Notes: generated by a model from the letters alone, not told the origin. A DNA stretch of 64,000 nt from Gigaspora rosea (GCA_003550325.1 QKWP01000674.1:59791-123790); one strand, 5' to 3'; counted from the first letter of the stretch, positions 45,893 through 58,800 are shown. Made by a program: numbers and translations.

Positions 45893-47389
45893 ATGAATTA
45901 GAAATGAATGAAAAAACTGTCAAGGAGAATAATAGGTCAATGAATCATTAGAAGACTGTTACACGGCTAATTTATTATATTAAAACAATTAAAATTTTTT
46001 TCTTACATCTAATTAGAGAACGGCTATCGTTGTAAAAAATTTTTTTATCTACTGTAGTTATGTTTGGTAAAATGAGCAACTTCTGCATTTAGGTTCTTTA
46101 TATATCAATATTCTGGATAGTTTCTTTTTTGGATGTACATAATCAAAATTTTGCATAAACCTATGTACAGTACGTACTAAAGTTGCAGGTGAAACTGATG
46201 CATTGATGGTGAACTAGAGTTATAAATGAAACGATGAAACTAATCTTCAATGGTGCAACGATGGTGCACCAAGTGAAACTCGGTGAAACTGGTGAAATTA
46301 ATTAGTTTCACCAATTACTCTAGTACGTACGTACGTACGTAAGTATGTGCGTGCATACGTATTGTATTCTCCATAGTAATTCAAAGTTACTTTGATAAAG
46401 TATTAAATTTTCATTTTCGTTCAAGCAATACTAGGTATGTGCTTAGTAATATGTGTAACGACTTATGGCTCAATCAATTTGGTCATAATTGATGGCATCA
46501 AGAAGTACATTTTTACATAAGGCTATGTAGAAATATTACATAAACTATATTTAAAATTATACATATATCTATTGTGGACTTACATAATTATAATTTATAC
46601 ATAAATATAATTATAAATAATATTTATTTAACAAGCACGTATCTAAATTTAAAATATAATAATGTGTCAAGTAGCCAAATAAGTAAAATGGTGGAATAAA
46701 AATTAGAATTAGAGTTGGGTTAGGGTAAAATTACGATAAGAGCATTTTTAATTAGTAACACAACTGTAGTAAATTTTTGAGATATTGACTATTTCTTTTG
46801 TTAAAATTTATTTAAATTTTATAATACATGTATATAAATTTTATATCTATAATACAATTTTTCAGTTTCCTTCAACCCGTAGATCTTTCCATCATTTAGC
46901 ATTCGCACCAATTACCAAACTGTTATCATCTATCATTCGGTTAGTTCGAAGGAATAATCGCCTTTTTTTGTTTTGATCAGTTCGATCAACATTAATAATT
47001 ATTAGCTAAGATCATCGAAAACTTGAAAGATTATCGATAGAATATTCCAATACTATAATCTTTCAGTCCGATTTATCAACCTGTGTCATTCGTCAATAGC
47101 ACTGCCACTTTCTTTTTGCATTTAACCAAGCATAATCTTCATTTCTAGCATTGATCATCCTCAACTCAAAATTATGAAATTTATTACTGTTTCTATCCAT
47201 TACCGTAATACCGCGCCGCGTACTTGGTAAATTTATCCTAATGGCCATTTTTTAAAAAATGAGCAATCTGTTAAAATCTATTCTTACTAACTGTTTGTAT
47301 TCGTACATACATACGTATGGGTCCATATCATTTCTTTTCTCTACCATTATTTCCCTGAAATCCATTTGCCTGGAATGGCGAGTAACATA
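45893..47389. other. Region upstream of the kinase locus
   Basis: Contains a GGTGAAAC-rich inverted patch with ACTAGAGT/ACTCTAGT ends (about 46185-46325), a (TACG)n microsatellite at about 46321-46345 and a TTAGGGT-containing repeat at 46690-46770 shared with 15715-15860. No gene recognised. Confidence 0.45.
46321..46361. repeat. (TACG)n microsatellite
   Basis: TAGTACGTACGTACGTACGT followed by degenerate TACG/TGCG units. Confidence 0.85.
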
Positions 47390-47802
47390 AGTTTTTATGG
47401 TAACTCGTAATAGAGTTCACGATAACTTCAATGCAGATTAACTCAACATTAACCACATGCTGTTGTCAGAATTTTTGACAGTAACTTGCGATAATTCAAT
47501 ACAAATTAACTCAATCATAACAACAGCAAGTAAGTTCTGTGACAGAATTTTTTACAGTAACTCAATAGAAATCAAAATAATTCTAATGCAAACTAACGCA
47601 ACCTTAACTACATAATGTGTTTTACTAAAATAGCATATTATGTAACAGAGTTTTTTAAATCATGATAAACTCAAAATAATTTCAATGCAAACTATGTCAT
47701 TAGAATAGCAAGTTCTGTAGTAGAAATTTTTTTACAGCAACTCATGATACACATAGAAATCACAATAATTCCAATACAAACCAACTAAACCTTAATCAAA
47801 TA

Positions 47803-47978
47803 CAGTCAACTCTCTCTAAGCGCAACTCCTCTAAGTGCAACTTCTCTTTAAATACAACTTTAACTTCAGGCCCAAGTATATGTTTGGTATACTATAAATG
47901 TAATTTTTCTTAATTGTTCTCTAAATGCATGTTGCTAGAAGTCTGATTCTAATGAATTGTGCTAGAGAGAGTTGGCTG
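47803..47978. mobile_element. pogo-like MITE in the satellite, 176 bp
   Basis: CAGTCAACTCTCTCTAAGCG at the left and, at the right, the complement of CAGCCAACTCTCTCTAGCAC, flanked by TA (47801-47802, 47979-47980). CTCTAAGTGCAACTTCTCT-type motifs repeat inside. Confidence 0.85.
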
Positions 47979-47997
47979 TACTGTGTACACAAAAGCA

Positions 47998-48183
47998 CAG
48001 TCAAACTTCTGTAATTGTACCTATTGGAGCTATAGGATAAAATGATTATTTATAGAAGGTGTGCATTTATAAAGTGAATTTTTACTATGTTTCTATATAC
48101 TTGGGACCATACCAGAGCGTTCATTTAGAGTGAATTTACATAGTGGGTGCATTTATGAAGGGTGCGATTATAGAGGTCTGATA
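47998..48183. mobile_element. Diverged pogo-like MITE
   Basis: CAGTCAAACTTCTGTAATTG at the left and the complement ATCAGACCTCTATAATCGCA at the right. The internal GTGCATTTATAAAG motif is shared with the element at 49277. The TA target has decayed on the left. Confidence 0.6.
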
Positions 48184-49276
48184 GCAGTAGGTTCTGTAAC
48201 AATTTATTATAGAAGAGATCATGCTAATTCTAATACAAACTAACTCAACCTCTTACTGTGTATCACCACAAGCTTTAACAGAATTTTTTACATTAACTCA
48301 TGATAGAAATTATGATAATTTTATTGCCAACCTTAACCACATACTGTATTATCAGAATAGAGAGATAAGTTCTATAACAATTTTTTTATATGATAGTAAC
48401 TTATAACAGAAATCGCAATAATTCCAATACAAACTGTGTCACTAAAATAGTGAATAAGCTCTGTAACAAAAAATTTATTATGAAAAAATTCACAATAATT
48501 CCAATGCAAACTATCTCACTTTAACTGAAATAGTAAGTTCTGTTATAATTTTTTGTAGTAACTTATTCATGATAGAATTTATAATAATTTTAATGCAAAT
48601 CAATCCAACTACATACTATGTGTTACTAGAATGGAAAATTTATAACTGAATTTTTTACAGATTTCATATCAAAATTGTGATAATTCTAATATAAGCTACT
48701 GTATTTTCACATAATAACATTATTTAGATTAATGGCCTGAATTAAGCTTAATTTGTGCCAAAATTTGAAATTACACCCCTGTGCATTATTTCGCAAAAAA
48801 TACGGTAACTTAGCTTTAATTACTTACTGTGTGTCATTGGAATGGCAAATAAATTTTGTAACAATTTTTTACAGTTACCATCATAAAAAAAACAATAATT
48901 CTAATACAAACTAACTCATATTATATGTTACCGGAAAGTAAGTTCTATATCTGAATTTTTTTATAGTAGCTCACAATAGAAATCATGATAGTTTCAATAC
49001 AAACTAACTCAACCTTAACCATATTCTATGTGCCACTAGAATAGCGAATCAATTCTGTAATAATTTTTTATAGTAAATCACAATAGAAATCATAAGAATT
49101 CAAATGCAACTAACTCAACACATACTGTTTATTAAGAAGTGCAAGTTCTATAAGAGAATTTTTTATAGTGATTCATGTTAAAAATTTACGATAATTCCAA
49201 TACAAACCAATACAACCTTAACCACTTACTGTATGTTATCATAATAACGAGTAAGGTTTATAGCAAAAATATAATA

Positions 49277-49455
49277 CAGTAAAACCTCCATAAATACATG
49301 CTTTTAGGACTGAACTTTAACAATATGCATTTAGAGAACAATAAGAAAAGGTGTATTTATAGAGGTCTTGCATATACTGTATTTAGGCCTGAGGTTGAGT
49401 GTTTATTTAGAGAAGGTGTGCATTTATAGAGAGTGCATTTATAGAGGTTTTACTG
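49277..49455. mobile_element. pogo-like MITE, 179 bp
   Basis: CAGTAAAACCTCCATAAATA on the left, the complement CAGTAAAACCTCTATAAATG on the right, TA on both sides (49275-49276, 49456-49457). Internal ATTTATAGAGGT motifs repeat. Confidence 0.85.
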
Positions 49456-49469
49456 TAATTTTATGGCAG

Positions 49470-49690
49470 TTTGCAAAAAGGTGTGACCCTGTGATTTTGT
49501 GATGATAATAGTAGAAAAATTACTGAGATTTTAATTCTCTATTGATTATAATTTTCGATCAATAACATTTATATTTTATTTAGAATATTTAAAATTCACT
49601 AAGAATTAAAAAATCTACTAGAATCGGCTAATTTCTTATGGTTTAACATGACATTATGATCTACAGAGGTCACACCTTTTTACAAACAGC
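49470..49690. mobile_element. Foldback MITE with GCAAAAAGGTGTGACC ends
   Basis: TTTGCAAAAAGGTGTGACC at the left and GGTCACACCTTTTTACAAA at the right are inverted copies with one mismatch. AT-rich interior. Interrupts the satellite array. Confidence 0.75.
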
Positions 49691-51570
49691 TATAATACAA
49701 TATTGTGTATTACCAGAATAGTAAATTCTATAACAGAGTTTTTTTATAGTAAATCTCAATAAAATTACAATAATTCTAATGTAAACTACTCCAATTTAAC
49801 TATATGCTGTATGTTACCAGAATAACGAGTAAGTTTTGTAACAAAATTTTATAGTTAAAACTTACAATAAACAACATAATAATCTTAATATAACTATAAT
49901 TGCTTACTGTGTCACTGTATATCTATAACAGAGTTTTTTTACAATAATTTTAATACACACTAAATCATATACAGTGTGTTACCAGAGTGGTGTGTGGCAG
50001 GATTTTATCACAGAAATTCCAATACAAACTATAACTTAATCATATATTGCATGTTATCAAAATAGTGTAACAAAATTTTTTACAATAACTTATAACAAAA
50101 ATTATGATGATTCAAATTCAAATTAATCAATTTTAATAACATTCTATGCCGCACCAGAGTAGCAAACATGTTCTATACCAGATTTTTTTATAGTAGCAAT
50201 GCAAATTAACCTACATATTATGTTACCAGAATAGCAAATTTTATAATAGATGTATTTACAATAATGTTAACTATAATAGAAGTCACAATAATTCTAATGC
50301 AAACTAACTCAACCTTAATCACATTTTGTCTGAAATAACGTGTATTTTCTGTAATAGAAATTTTTACAGTAACTAATAATAGAATTCATAATAGTTTTCA
50401 ATGCAAACTAACTCAACTTTACTTAAATACTGTTATATGTTACCAATATAGCAATTAAGTTCTATAACAAATTTTTTATAGTAACTTTCAATGTAAACTA
50501 CTCAACCTAACCATACACAATATGCAATCTGGATAGTGTGTAAGTTCTATAACAGAATTTTTTACAGTAAGGGGAGTAACAAAAATCAGGTGATTTTTTA
50601 GGGGAGAGGGGGGTAAAAAAAGTTAAAATGATAAAAAATAATCAGGTGATTAATGACACTGCCCTAACTTACAATTTAAGATAATTTAATCTTAACTATA
50701 TACTGTGTGTTACCATAATAGCAAGTAGTTTTGTACCAGTTTTTTTATAGTAACTTACAATACAAAATAACTCAAGCTTATTCACATACTGTGTGTTATA
50801 AGAATAGAAAGTTCTGTAACAAAGTTTTTCAGTAACTCTTGATAGAAATCACAATTTAACTAAAACCAATTCAACTTCAATTACATATTTTGTTACCAGA
50901 ATAACAAGTGAGCTCTGTGTTTTTTTGCATTAATTCTACAATGTAATTCAAACTTAACCACATACTTCTGTTACCGGAGTAGTGAGTAGGTTTTGTATCA
51001 GAAGTTTTACAGTAGCTTACAATGTAAACTAACTCAAGTTTTACTACATGCCATGTTTTACTAGAATAGAAAATAAGAATTTTTTATAGTAACCCTTGTT
51101 AGAAATCACGATTATTTGAATAAAACCATCTCAACCTTAACAGCATATTGCATCACTAGAATAGCAATAAATTCTATAGAAGGTTGCTTACAATGGAAAT
51201 TATAATAATTTTAATGATATTGTGTCATTGGAATAGCAAGTTCTGTACCAGAATTTTTTATAGTAAATCATAATACTGTAGAAAATATGATAGTACTAAT
51301 ACAAACTATCACAATCTTAACCACATATTGTGTGGCACCAAGCTCTGTGACAGGCTTTTTTACAGTGCCTTATTATAAAAATCACATTATTTCAATGCAA
51401 GTTAACCACGTACCATGAGTCAACAGAATAGCAAATGAGTTCTGTAACAAAATTTTTTATAGTAACTCACAGTAATTAACTCAACCTTAACCATACACCA
51501 TATGTCACCAGAATAATTTATATAACAGGATTTTTATAGTAGAAATCCAATGCAAACTGCTATAACCTAT

Positions 51571-51806
51571 AGGTCCAAAGAATAAATATCAAATAACTAT
51601 TGCTAACAATTTGTGCTAAAAATCTGACCTCTATTAGCATATATCAAAAAAATTATCATAAGTATATCAGGCAAAATAAATATCGGATATCTGATATTTA
51701 TTTTTTTACCTAATATGCATCCAATTTTATTTGATATAAATTAGATTTTGGTGCAAATAGTTGCAATAGTTAACTATCAAATATTGGATATTTATGCTTT
51801 GTACCT
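51571..51806. mobile_element. Foldback MITE in the satellite
   Basis: AGGTCCAAAGAATAAATATC on the left against the complement AGGTACAAAGCATAAATATC on the right, followed inward by AACTATTGC and TTTGTGC / GCACCAAAATC pairing. No open frame. Confidence 0.75.
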
Positions 51807-52130
51807 GTGACCAGAATAATAAGTTCTATAACAGAATTTCTTATAGTAATGCACAATGCAAGCTAATCTCAACCTTAACCACATACTGTGTATTATGAGA
51901 ATAGTAAGTTCTGTAACAAATTTTTTTTACAATAACTCGCAATAGAAATCATGATTATTTTAATGCAAACCTAATACTATGGATAACAAAATAGCAAGTT
52001 CTACATATAACAGTATTTTTTAAAATAGTATATGATAGAATTCATGCTAATTCCAATACAAACTAACATAGCCTTAACTATATAATGTGTGTCACCAGAA
52101 TAGTGGAAAGTTTTGTAGCAATTAATTATT

Positions 52131-52258
52131 TGATGAATGATAAAAAACACAATTTTTTACGATGAATTTAAATTTATGCCACAATAAGGGGTGGTGCGTA
52201 GCGCTACCTGTTACACTAGTATTTATATAAATTTTTGGGAAATTCCATTTTGATCCGG
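52131..52258. other. Short flank of the gypsy element
   Basis: Non-satellite sequence ending CATTTTGATCCGG. Its complement resembles the sequence immediately beyond the other LTR (GGGTCAAAATGACCC), so the target was itself palindromic. Confidence 0.5.
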
Positions 52259-53558
52259 TGTTACTACTGGTTTGGGAGAGCATCAGATAAATGAACCGAG
52301 TTTTAGTCAGTCGGTAGTGAACTTAAATAAGAAATTGGAGTATGGTACATGACAACTGCTGAAAGAGTGGGAAATCGAAGGGGTTATTTAAATTGAGGGG
52401 ACGATCGATTAAGTGATCAAATCGGTCGACGTGCAGATCGATCAGGCAATTGATCTAAGATGTTGTGCAGTATGATATGATTAAATTGATGGATATGTTT
52501 AAGAGCGAACTTAAAGGAAAAGGATAATTTCGTAAAGATGTATTTACGATAAGGGGGATGTGTATTAATAGAAAATAGTTTAATTTATCAATGTAACAAT
52601 GTATCATAAAGATGTATTTACAATTAAACAACAATACAGTGAGAATTTGAATAAGATTTTTAATAAACAGCCATTTATCTTTATTAATCAATGAATCGAA
52701 GTCTGAAGAAAAACTTTTGAGGGCAAAAATTGAGCCCTTAAATACATAATTTGTCTTATATAAATAAAATAAAATACGCTATTGAGAAACGCGTGAGTTA
52801 TAAAAGCTGACAAAGATAAATTATTCGAAAGATCAATAAATCTTTTACATAATTTATCTGAAACAATCTTTCGTAAGGCATACACCTTTTTTGTAACAAA
52901 TTAATCTAAAAGGACAATTGAATACCTTATGTTCGTCTTTTGCAAGACGAAGAAAATGTTAATTTAATCAATTAATTCATACTATACATTCTACATAATG
53001 ATTCAAGATAAGACTTAAGGGGAATTTGGTGAAGCGTGTGCATGCTAGATGCTTTGATTGTTTTCATTACGCCGTAATCTTCAAGATTTGGATCTTTACT
53101 TAAGGGAATTTTATCGGATATACCTTCCTAATTCTATTAAATACTAAAGTACAAATATCGGAAGTCAAGAAAAAGAACGACAAAGAGGACTCCGAGAGAT
53201 TTTAAATGTGAACTCGTTATCAATCAGAAATCTTGCATATGGGTTGGGGTCAAACGAGGGATCATCGTACAATGTAGCCGAGCCCTGGTTATAGTAACAA
53301 AATTTGACTATTTAGGAAAGTTATTGGTTAAACTAGGATATCGATCTATGACAATAGCTAGAAGGGTTAATTATATAATTTATAACGTATATAGATATAT
53401 AGATAAAAGAAAACCAAATATGAAATAAAAAGAAATATAAATAAAGAGATAAAAATAAATATATATAGTATAAATAAAAATGGAAAAGTTCGGCGCATGG
53501 GGATTGTCACAGGTTTATCATATTAATTCTGGAGTAAACTTTTGAACATGTAATAACA
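52259..53558 (-). repeat. 3' LTR of the gypsy element (1300 bp)
   Basis: Plus-strand ends TGTTACTAC and TAATAACA. It contains a 65-codon minus-strand frame (52688-52885) that is also present in the other LTR, conserved by LTR identity rather than evidence of a gene. Confidence 0.9.
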
Positions 53559-53575
53559 TTCCCCTCCTTAAATTC
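53559..53575 (-). promoter_or_regulatory. Polypurine tract
   Basis: Read on the minus strand, AATTTAAGGAGGGGAA directly abuts the 3' LTR. It is the expected primer for plus-strand DNA synthesis. Confidence 0.75.
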
Positions 53576-53591
53576 TGAGCTCCTGCGAGGA

Positions 53592-54700
53592 TCAATTTAC
53601 CTCAAAACTTAGAACATGCAGTTCATAGTATCGCTTAAGAAGATTACCGTGAACTTTTTGTTTTAATACTTGATCTTCGAGGTTTCTAAGTTGGTACGTT
53701 CTGTTTCCAAGGACATTGTGGATGTAGAAGGGGCTTTCCCACTTTTCCTCTAATTTTCCTTTGTGGGTTCTTTTTAGAGCCGAACGATACCGAAGGACTT
53801 TTTCTCCAATGAAGTAACTTTCTATACAATGTCATCGATCATGGCGATCCTTTTGGCATTGCTGAGCCTTAGTAGTTCTTTCTTGAGCTTTTATTTGAGC
53901 CTGTGGCAGTCTCTTAACAACAACCGACTCGGCGTAAAATATCATCCTGTAGGTCTTGCTCGCTACAGGGGGGTTTTAGACATGGATCTGGTGATTTCTA
54001 CTGGTAATAAAACTTCCCTTCCTTATAAAAGATAGAAAGGTTCGTATCGAGTAATGGAATATTTAGTGGTCTGATATGCGAACAGGGCCGGGGGAATAAA
54101 TCGATCTCATTCCTGCGAAAACTGGATAACACATTTGGACAGAACTTCACAAAGGGTCCGGTTAAAATGCTCTACCAATCCAATAGTCTGCGGATGGTAA
54201 CTAGTAGAATATTGGTGATGGACTTGCAACTGAACTCAAATGGAATCCAAAAGTTGGTTGCAAAATGTTTTCTCTGGTCAGAGAGTAACTCACGTGGGCT
54301 CCCATGATAACATATAATATCCTCAATAAAAAAGATGCAACCGAAGAGGCTGATGCATCTGGCAGAGCACGAGCCTCCGGCCATCTAGTTAAATATTCTG
54401 TGGTGACTACTATATATCAGTTACCAGACTTTGTAGGGGTCAGAGGACCAACAATATCGATTCCCACTCTATCGAAAGGGTTCCCAATCTGAATAGGGTA
54501 CAAGGGTTCACAAGTTCTTGGTCGACCTCTTCGTTGCAGACATCACATGATTGGACATAATTTCGGACAGCCTCGCATAATTGAGGCCTAAAATACCGGA
54601 AGGAGATTCTTTGAAGTGTAGATACGGCATTAAAATGCCTGGAGAGAGGGTCTAATTGCATACTGAACAAAACAGGTTCAATTTCATAGGGCAATAAGAC
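53592..54700 (-). pseudogene. Gypsy integrase (with SH3-like C-terminal domain)
   Basis: Inserts the element cDNA into the genome. The N-terminal zinc-binding region is seen as HFNAVSTLQ..SCDVCNEE, the core as GIDIVGPLTP (first catalytic Asp), ELLSDQRKHF (second Asp) and YHPQTIGLVEHFNRTL (catalytic Glu). The C-terminal part is intact and reads VLRYRSALKRTHKGK..KWESPFYI, then YQLRNLE, ending at TGA 53594-53592. Damage: a TGA in KSGN-stop-YIVV near 54450 (Trp expected), Gly-to-Arg after the second Asp (SDQR where SDQG is usual), and a one-base frameshift before IEDIICYHG near 54325. The pol frame is therefore not translatable as one protein. Confidence 0.85.
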
Positions 54701-56480
54701 TTTTAAAAGTCAGTGAGGGGGTGAACAATGTTTTTTGTATAATTTTTGCTGAATTACAATAAAGTGACGGGTCTGTTGTTTTAAGAGTTTTTGGTGTTTT
54801 AAGGGGAGAGAATCTCTATTAATAGGATCGGTGAGATATTTAACAAAATTTTTGTATTGCGTAGGGTCCATAATCAAGTAAATAAATATTATTGTCAAAG
54901 AAATTCTAAAAAGTTCAGTGAATATAATGCAAATGGATAGTATAGAAAAACGAAGTTGGGCTAGTCAAAATTGAGGAGTTTGGGAATAGAAAAAGTTAAA
55001 AGTTGGAGGAATAGTAAAGGTTTGGGTAAAGAATACTGGGGTTTGATAACGAATCTCCTGACGACAATGCAGGCAAAGTTCACAGTCTTTTTTCGAAGTC
55101 TGAGCGATTCGAGAAAGGCTGTTGACATTTGTATGTTGGACACCTTGTCGATAAACTATCACGAAATTATATTCCTGCAGGGATAAGATCCATCGAGCCA
55201 ACCGTTCTTTCAGAAGTCGATGGTTCAACATCGACTTTAAGGCCGAGTGATCTGTAACTAGGACAAAACGTGCCCTATGTAAATACTGCTTAAAATAAGT
55301 AATGGTCTATATAGCAGCGAGACATTCTTGTTCCGTGACGGAATAGTTTTTTTCGGCCTTGCTTAAAGATCTACTAGCGTAATGGATTACAATCTCTCTT
55401 ACTTGTAGGTCTTTTTGGGAGAGAATGGCACTGATAGCCATACCAGAAGCATCGGTAAAAAGTAAAAATTCTTTAGAAAAATCGGGGTAGGCCAAGACGG
55501 GGGCGGTTACAAGCTTTCTCTTGAGGGTCCGAAAGGCATCTTCCTGAGCCTTAGTCTATGTATACTTAATTTCTTTCTTTAGCAACAGGTAGAGTGGAGC
55601 AGCAATCTTTGAAAAATCTTGGATGAACCGACGATAGTAGGACACCAGTCCTAAAAATTCATGTAGCTGCCGGAGATTTATAGGGGTAGGAAAGTTCTCC
55701 ACAGCTTCCACCTTTTGAGAGTCTGTTAAAATGCCTTTACTATTGACAACATAACCGAGCAATGCAGCTCTCATTTGGCAAAGTAATATTTTTTTGGATT
55801 TAATTTCAATCTTGCGCTTTGAAGTCGGTCAAACACCTCCCTTAAATGGTCAATATGTTTAGAAAAAGATGAAAAAAATGTTAAGGTCATCCAAGTAGAC
55901 AACTACAAACTGTCTGATTATATCGTGAAAAATTCAATCCATAAGTCTTTGGAAGGTCGCTGGAGCGTTAGTAAGGCCGAAAGGCATCACGTTAAACTCA
56001 AAGGTTCCAAATTGAGAAACGAAAGCCGTTTTTTCTTTGTCATCCAAATTCATCTCGATCTGCCAATACCCACTGGTAAGATCGAGAGAAGTATACCAGG
56101 AAGAATGGCGGAGGGTATCTAATAAATCATCAATATGGGGAAGAGGATAGCTATCCTTTTTGGTAACGGTATTAAGTTTCCGATAATCAATGCAAAATCA
56201 GGTCTTCTCTTTCTGCTTAACGAGGACTATTGGGGAAGCCCAAGGGCTTCGTGACAGAACAATAATTTTGTCATCTAACATTCGACTAATTTCTTCTCTT
56301 AAAAACTCCTGCTCCTTTGGAGAAGTCCGATAATACTGCTGCTTAACAGGGTGAGCGCCGTTAGTCTGGATAAAGTGGGTAACCAAATTGGTCCGACCTA
56401 GCTCGTGAGGAGTCCAAGCAAAAAGTTCATCGTATCCCAGGAGCAACTCCTCCATCTGATCATGTTCATCATCTTCAACG
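54701..56480 (-). pseudogene. Gypsy reverse transcriptase and RNase H
   Basis: Copies the element RNA into DNA. From upstream: RT start with HPVKQQYYRTSPKEQEF and SPWASPIVLVKQK; then CIDYRKLNTVTKKDSYPLP, LDLTSGYWQIEM, FGLTNAPATFQRLMD and the active-site box VVVYLDDL (YxDD, near 55900). The connection domain reads FLGLVSYYRRFI. RNase H is marked by LLFTDASGMAISAILSQ and VTDHSALKSML. Stops interrupt the frame near 55933 (TGA after LMD, Trp or Ser expected) and near 55305 (TAG after LAAI, Trp expected), and other frame changes occur around 55555 and 55800. Length and order are normal for a fungal gypsy pol. Confidence 0.88.
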
Positions 56481-56889
56481 TCCCAATATCTAATTCTTGT
56501 GGGGCATCCTCGACTGTGTCTATGAAAAATTCGTCACCGTGAGGCTTTTCTTGTATCAGTCAGTAATCGAAGACTCAGTCTTCATTTTCGGAAAACCTGA
56601 ATATCCGGTCTTCCAATTCTTCATCCTCATATTCAGACTCCGTTCCCTCGTCACTTTCCGAACTTTCGAGCTCATCGACGTCCTTGGTCAAGGCTTTTGT
56701 GACCTTGGGTGGTTGATCATCTTGGATAGGGGTATGCTAGATTTTTCGAAATTCAATGGGACGACAACTTCATGGTCCTGCCAGTGAAAGTCATTTCTGA
56801 CACGTTATAGTCAATGTTAGCACTAACTTTTGACAGCCAGTTGTTTCCAACAATGGCTTGGTAAGATTGGGCATCCGTTACCACTACAT

Positions 56890-57267
56890 CTATAGGGATC
56901 TAGACACCTCCAACTGAAAATGGAAAATTCGATATTTCATGATAGCCCGTTTGCTCTGCCCATGCACATTAACCATGTTGATTGTGGAAGGTCGCTCCAC
57001 CTTAACTTCTAATTCACTAAGGAGATAGGAGGAGACTACACTTCCAGACGACCTGCTATCGACAAAGAGAGGTATTGTTCTTTCGTGTACTATAGCATCA
57101 CAATACAAGGCTGTTGACTTTGGAGTCAGTTGAAGATTGACAAAAGACCGAGGCTTAGAAACTTTCTTTTTATGTAAACTCTTAGATAATTCTGTACGTA
57201 AAGACGGAACCGCTTTCAACAACTGCCCGAAGGTGATGTTGGCATTTTTATCTCTTATGTCAGACAC
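56890..57267 (-). pseudogene. Gypsy aspartic protease (retropepsin) domain
   Basis: Would cut the Gag-Pol polyprotein. The active-site segment reads IPLFVDSRSSGSVVS. The retropepsin triad should be D-S/T-G, so the Gly is Arg here (GGA to AGA, a G-to-A change), which should abolish activity. The preceding residues are Lys- and Ser-rich linker. Confidence 0.75.
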
Positions 57268-57689
57268 TATAGAGTAAGGAGGGATAAGGGCAGAAATTTG
57301 AGGTGGGTCTTCAACAATTTCTTCTTGTGAGGTGGTGTAACTTTCTGGATTCTCAGAGCTTTCGAATTCTTCTGTGTAGGGAGAGTAGCCGAATTCTTTT
57401 TTAATTCTGTATTTACCTGTTTCGAAACTTCTCCAACTTTGTCCAAGGCCTTCTCTTCTTCGAGTAGCTCAGGAAGAGTTGAATCTTCTACGTGGCGTTT
57501 CTTGCTACGGGTCGAATTGGCTGGTCGATCATACTCTTCGACAGGAAAAAATAAAGGGACCTCCTCCTCAACATGAAGGTTAAAAAAAGTCTGAGCCTCA
57601 TCTCTATTTTGGAGATTATTATTATTATTATTATTATTGCTATTATTAGCCGGTAAATTATTTCAGGTTCCGTTATTTTGTCCAAGTAG

Positions 57690-58800
57690 TATGGCGTTAC
57701 TGCTAGTAGCCACTGCAACAGGGTTAACCTGAGGTAAAAGATTGGGACAATTTCGCACGTAGTGACCCATTTGTCAACATCGATTGCACGCATATCAAGG
57801 AGGATTATTCCAATTACGTCGAGACGGTTCTTTGTTTTCTTGTAGTTTTGTCATCATGTTATTGAGAGTCTCAGTTAACTTGATTAAGATATCCTTAGTT
57901 TTAGGCTTATTTTGAACAGACGGAGTAACAGAAGACAACTCGTTGGTCGACGAGTTTATGGGGACCATGGGAAGTGAAGTCAGAAGGGGACTCGCATAGG
58001 GATATAAATGCAAAGATGATAAATAGGGATTATGATAAGAGGGGTTCTGTTTAAAAGAATTTTCGAAGGCTTTAGCCCTTTCATATGCAGCAGTAAGAGA
58101 ATTGGGCATAAAAGGAGAAACTGAAGTAGCTAGTTCAGGACGGAGACCATTAATAAACATCTAAGCCTTGGCGGTACCAGGATAATGGTGACCACCTGAC
58201 TCAACACGGCGCAGCAACTCTTTAATCGATACATGATAAGAGTCTACATCCTCGGTTGGTTTTTGTTTCCGCTGGGTCAATTGAGCGAACTATTTACTCT
58301 CAAGAGAAGGAGTCCGAAATTGAATCACAAAGTGGGGCTGAAAACTTCGTCCTCTGTTATTGGGGTCGTTCACTGATCGATTGCCAGATGGGCACTTCGG
58401 GCCACGTTGCGGCGGTACCTTTCAAATGCAGAATGATCACTGGAATTTTTTGATTATTTTGAACTTGATTGGTCTCAAAAGCTTTGTCAACATCTTCAAG
58501 CCAAGTTATTGGGTCTTGTTCTCCTCCAGCGAAGTCAGAGTAGGGGACCAGATTAAGTTGACAGTCTTGAGCCAGAACATTAATAGCGGGAATATTAATT
58601 TGCGGAGCCGGAGCATTCTGCATCTTAAGCACAAGATTTCCAATTTGTTGTACCAAAAACGTAACAGGATCATTTTGACCATCTTCATTTCCAAGCTGGT
58701 TATCTTGGGCTATGAGTATGGGTAAATTAAGCTGAGGTTGATCATCATTGTCAGGATCAATAAGAATAAGAGCATTAATTTGGTGATTATTCTGGGCCAT
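57690..58800 (-). pseudogene. Gypsy Gag with zinc knuckle
   Basis: Structural capsid/nucleocapsid protein. The ATG at 58800 begins MAQNNHQINALILIDPDND. A retrotransposon-gag core follows (DPITWLEDVDKAFETNQV, LHLKGTAATW, then after damage FINGLRPELA). The end has a CCHC knuckle, C-x2-C-x4-H-x4-C, near 57715-57780. A frameshift near 58370, a TAG near 58310, a TAG just before MFING and two TGA codons in or next to the knuckle break it. A (ATT)n tract lies just beyond, at about 57620-57655. Confidence 0.8.

Larger units (their letters stand above)
47390..52130. repeat. Diverged satellite-like tandem array, about 4.7 kb
   Basis: A consensus-like order of words recurs throughout: GTTCTGTAACAGAATTTTTT, ACAGTAACTCATGATAG, AAATCACAATAATTCCAATG, CAAACTAACTCAACCTTAAC, CACATACTGTGTGTTACCAG, AATAGCAAGTAA. 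Units run about 70-115 bases, all in the same orientation, with heavy point and indel divergence. By my reading there are 30 or more. The array is interrupted by several TIR elements (47803-47978, 47998-48183, 49277-49455, about 49470-49690 and 51571-51806). It has no coding frame. Word order and uniform orientation exclude chance AT-richness. Confidence 0.85.

Noticed and set aside
52688-52885. 65-codon frame repeated at 59713-59928
   Set aside because: The two frames lie in the two LTRs and are similar only because LTRs are duplicates. The position in the LTR and lack of motifs argue against a gene.
57488-57793. Separate 101-codon gene near the gag end
   Set aside because: It overlaps the gag C-terminus and knuckle region of the gypsy element and includes the (ATT)n tract. 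A by-product of the broken frame.
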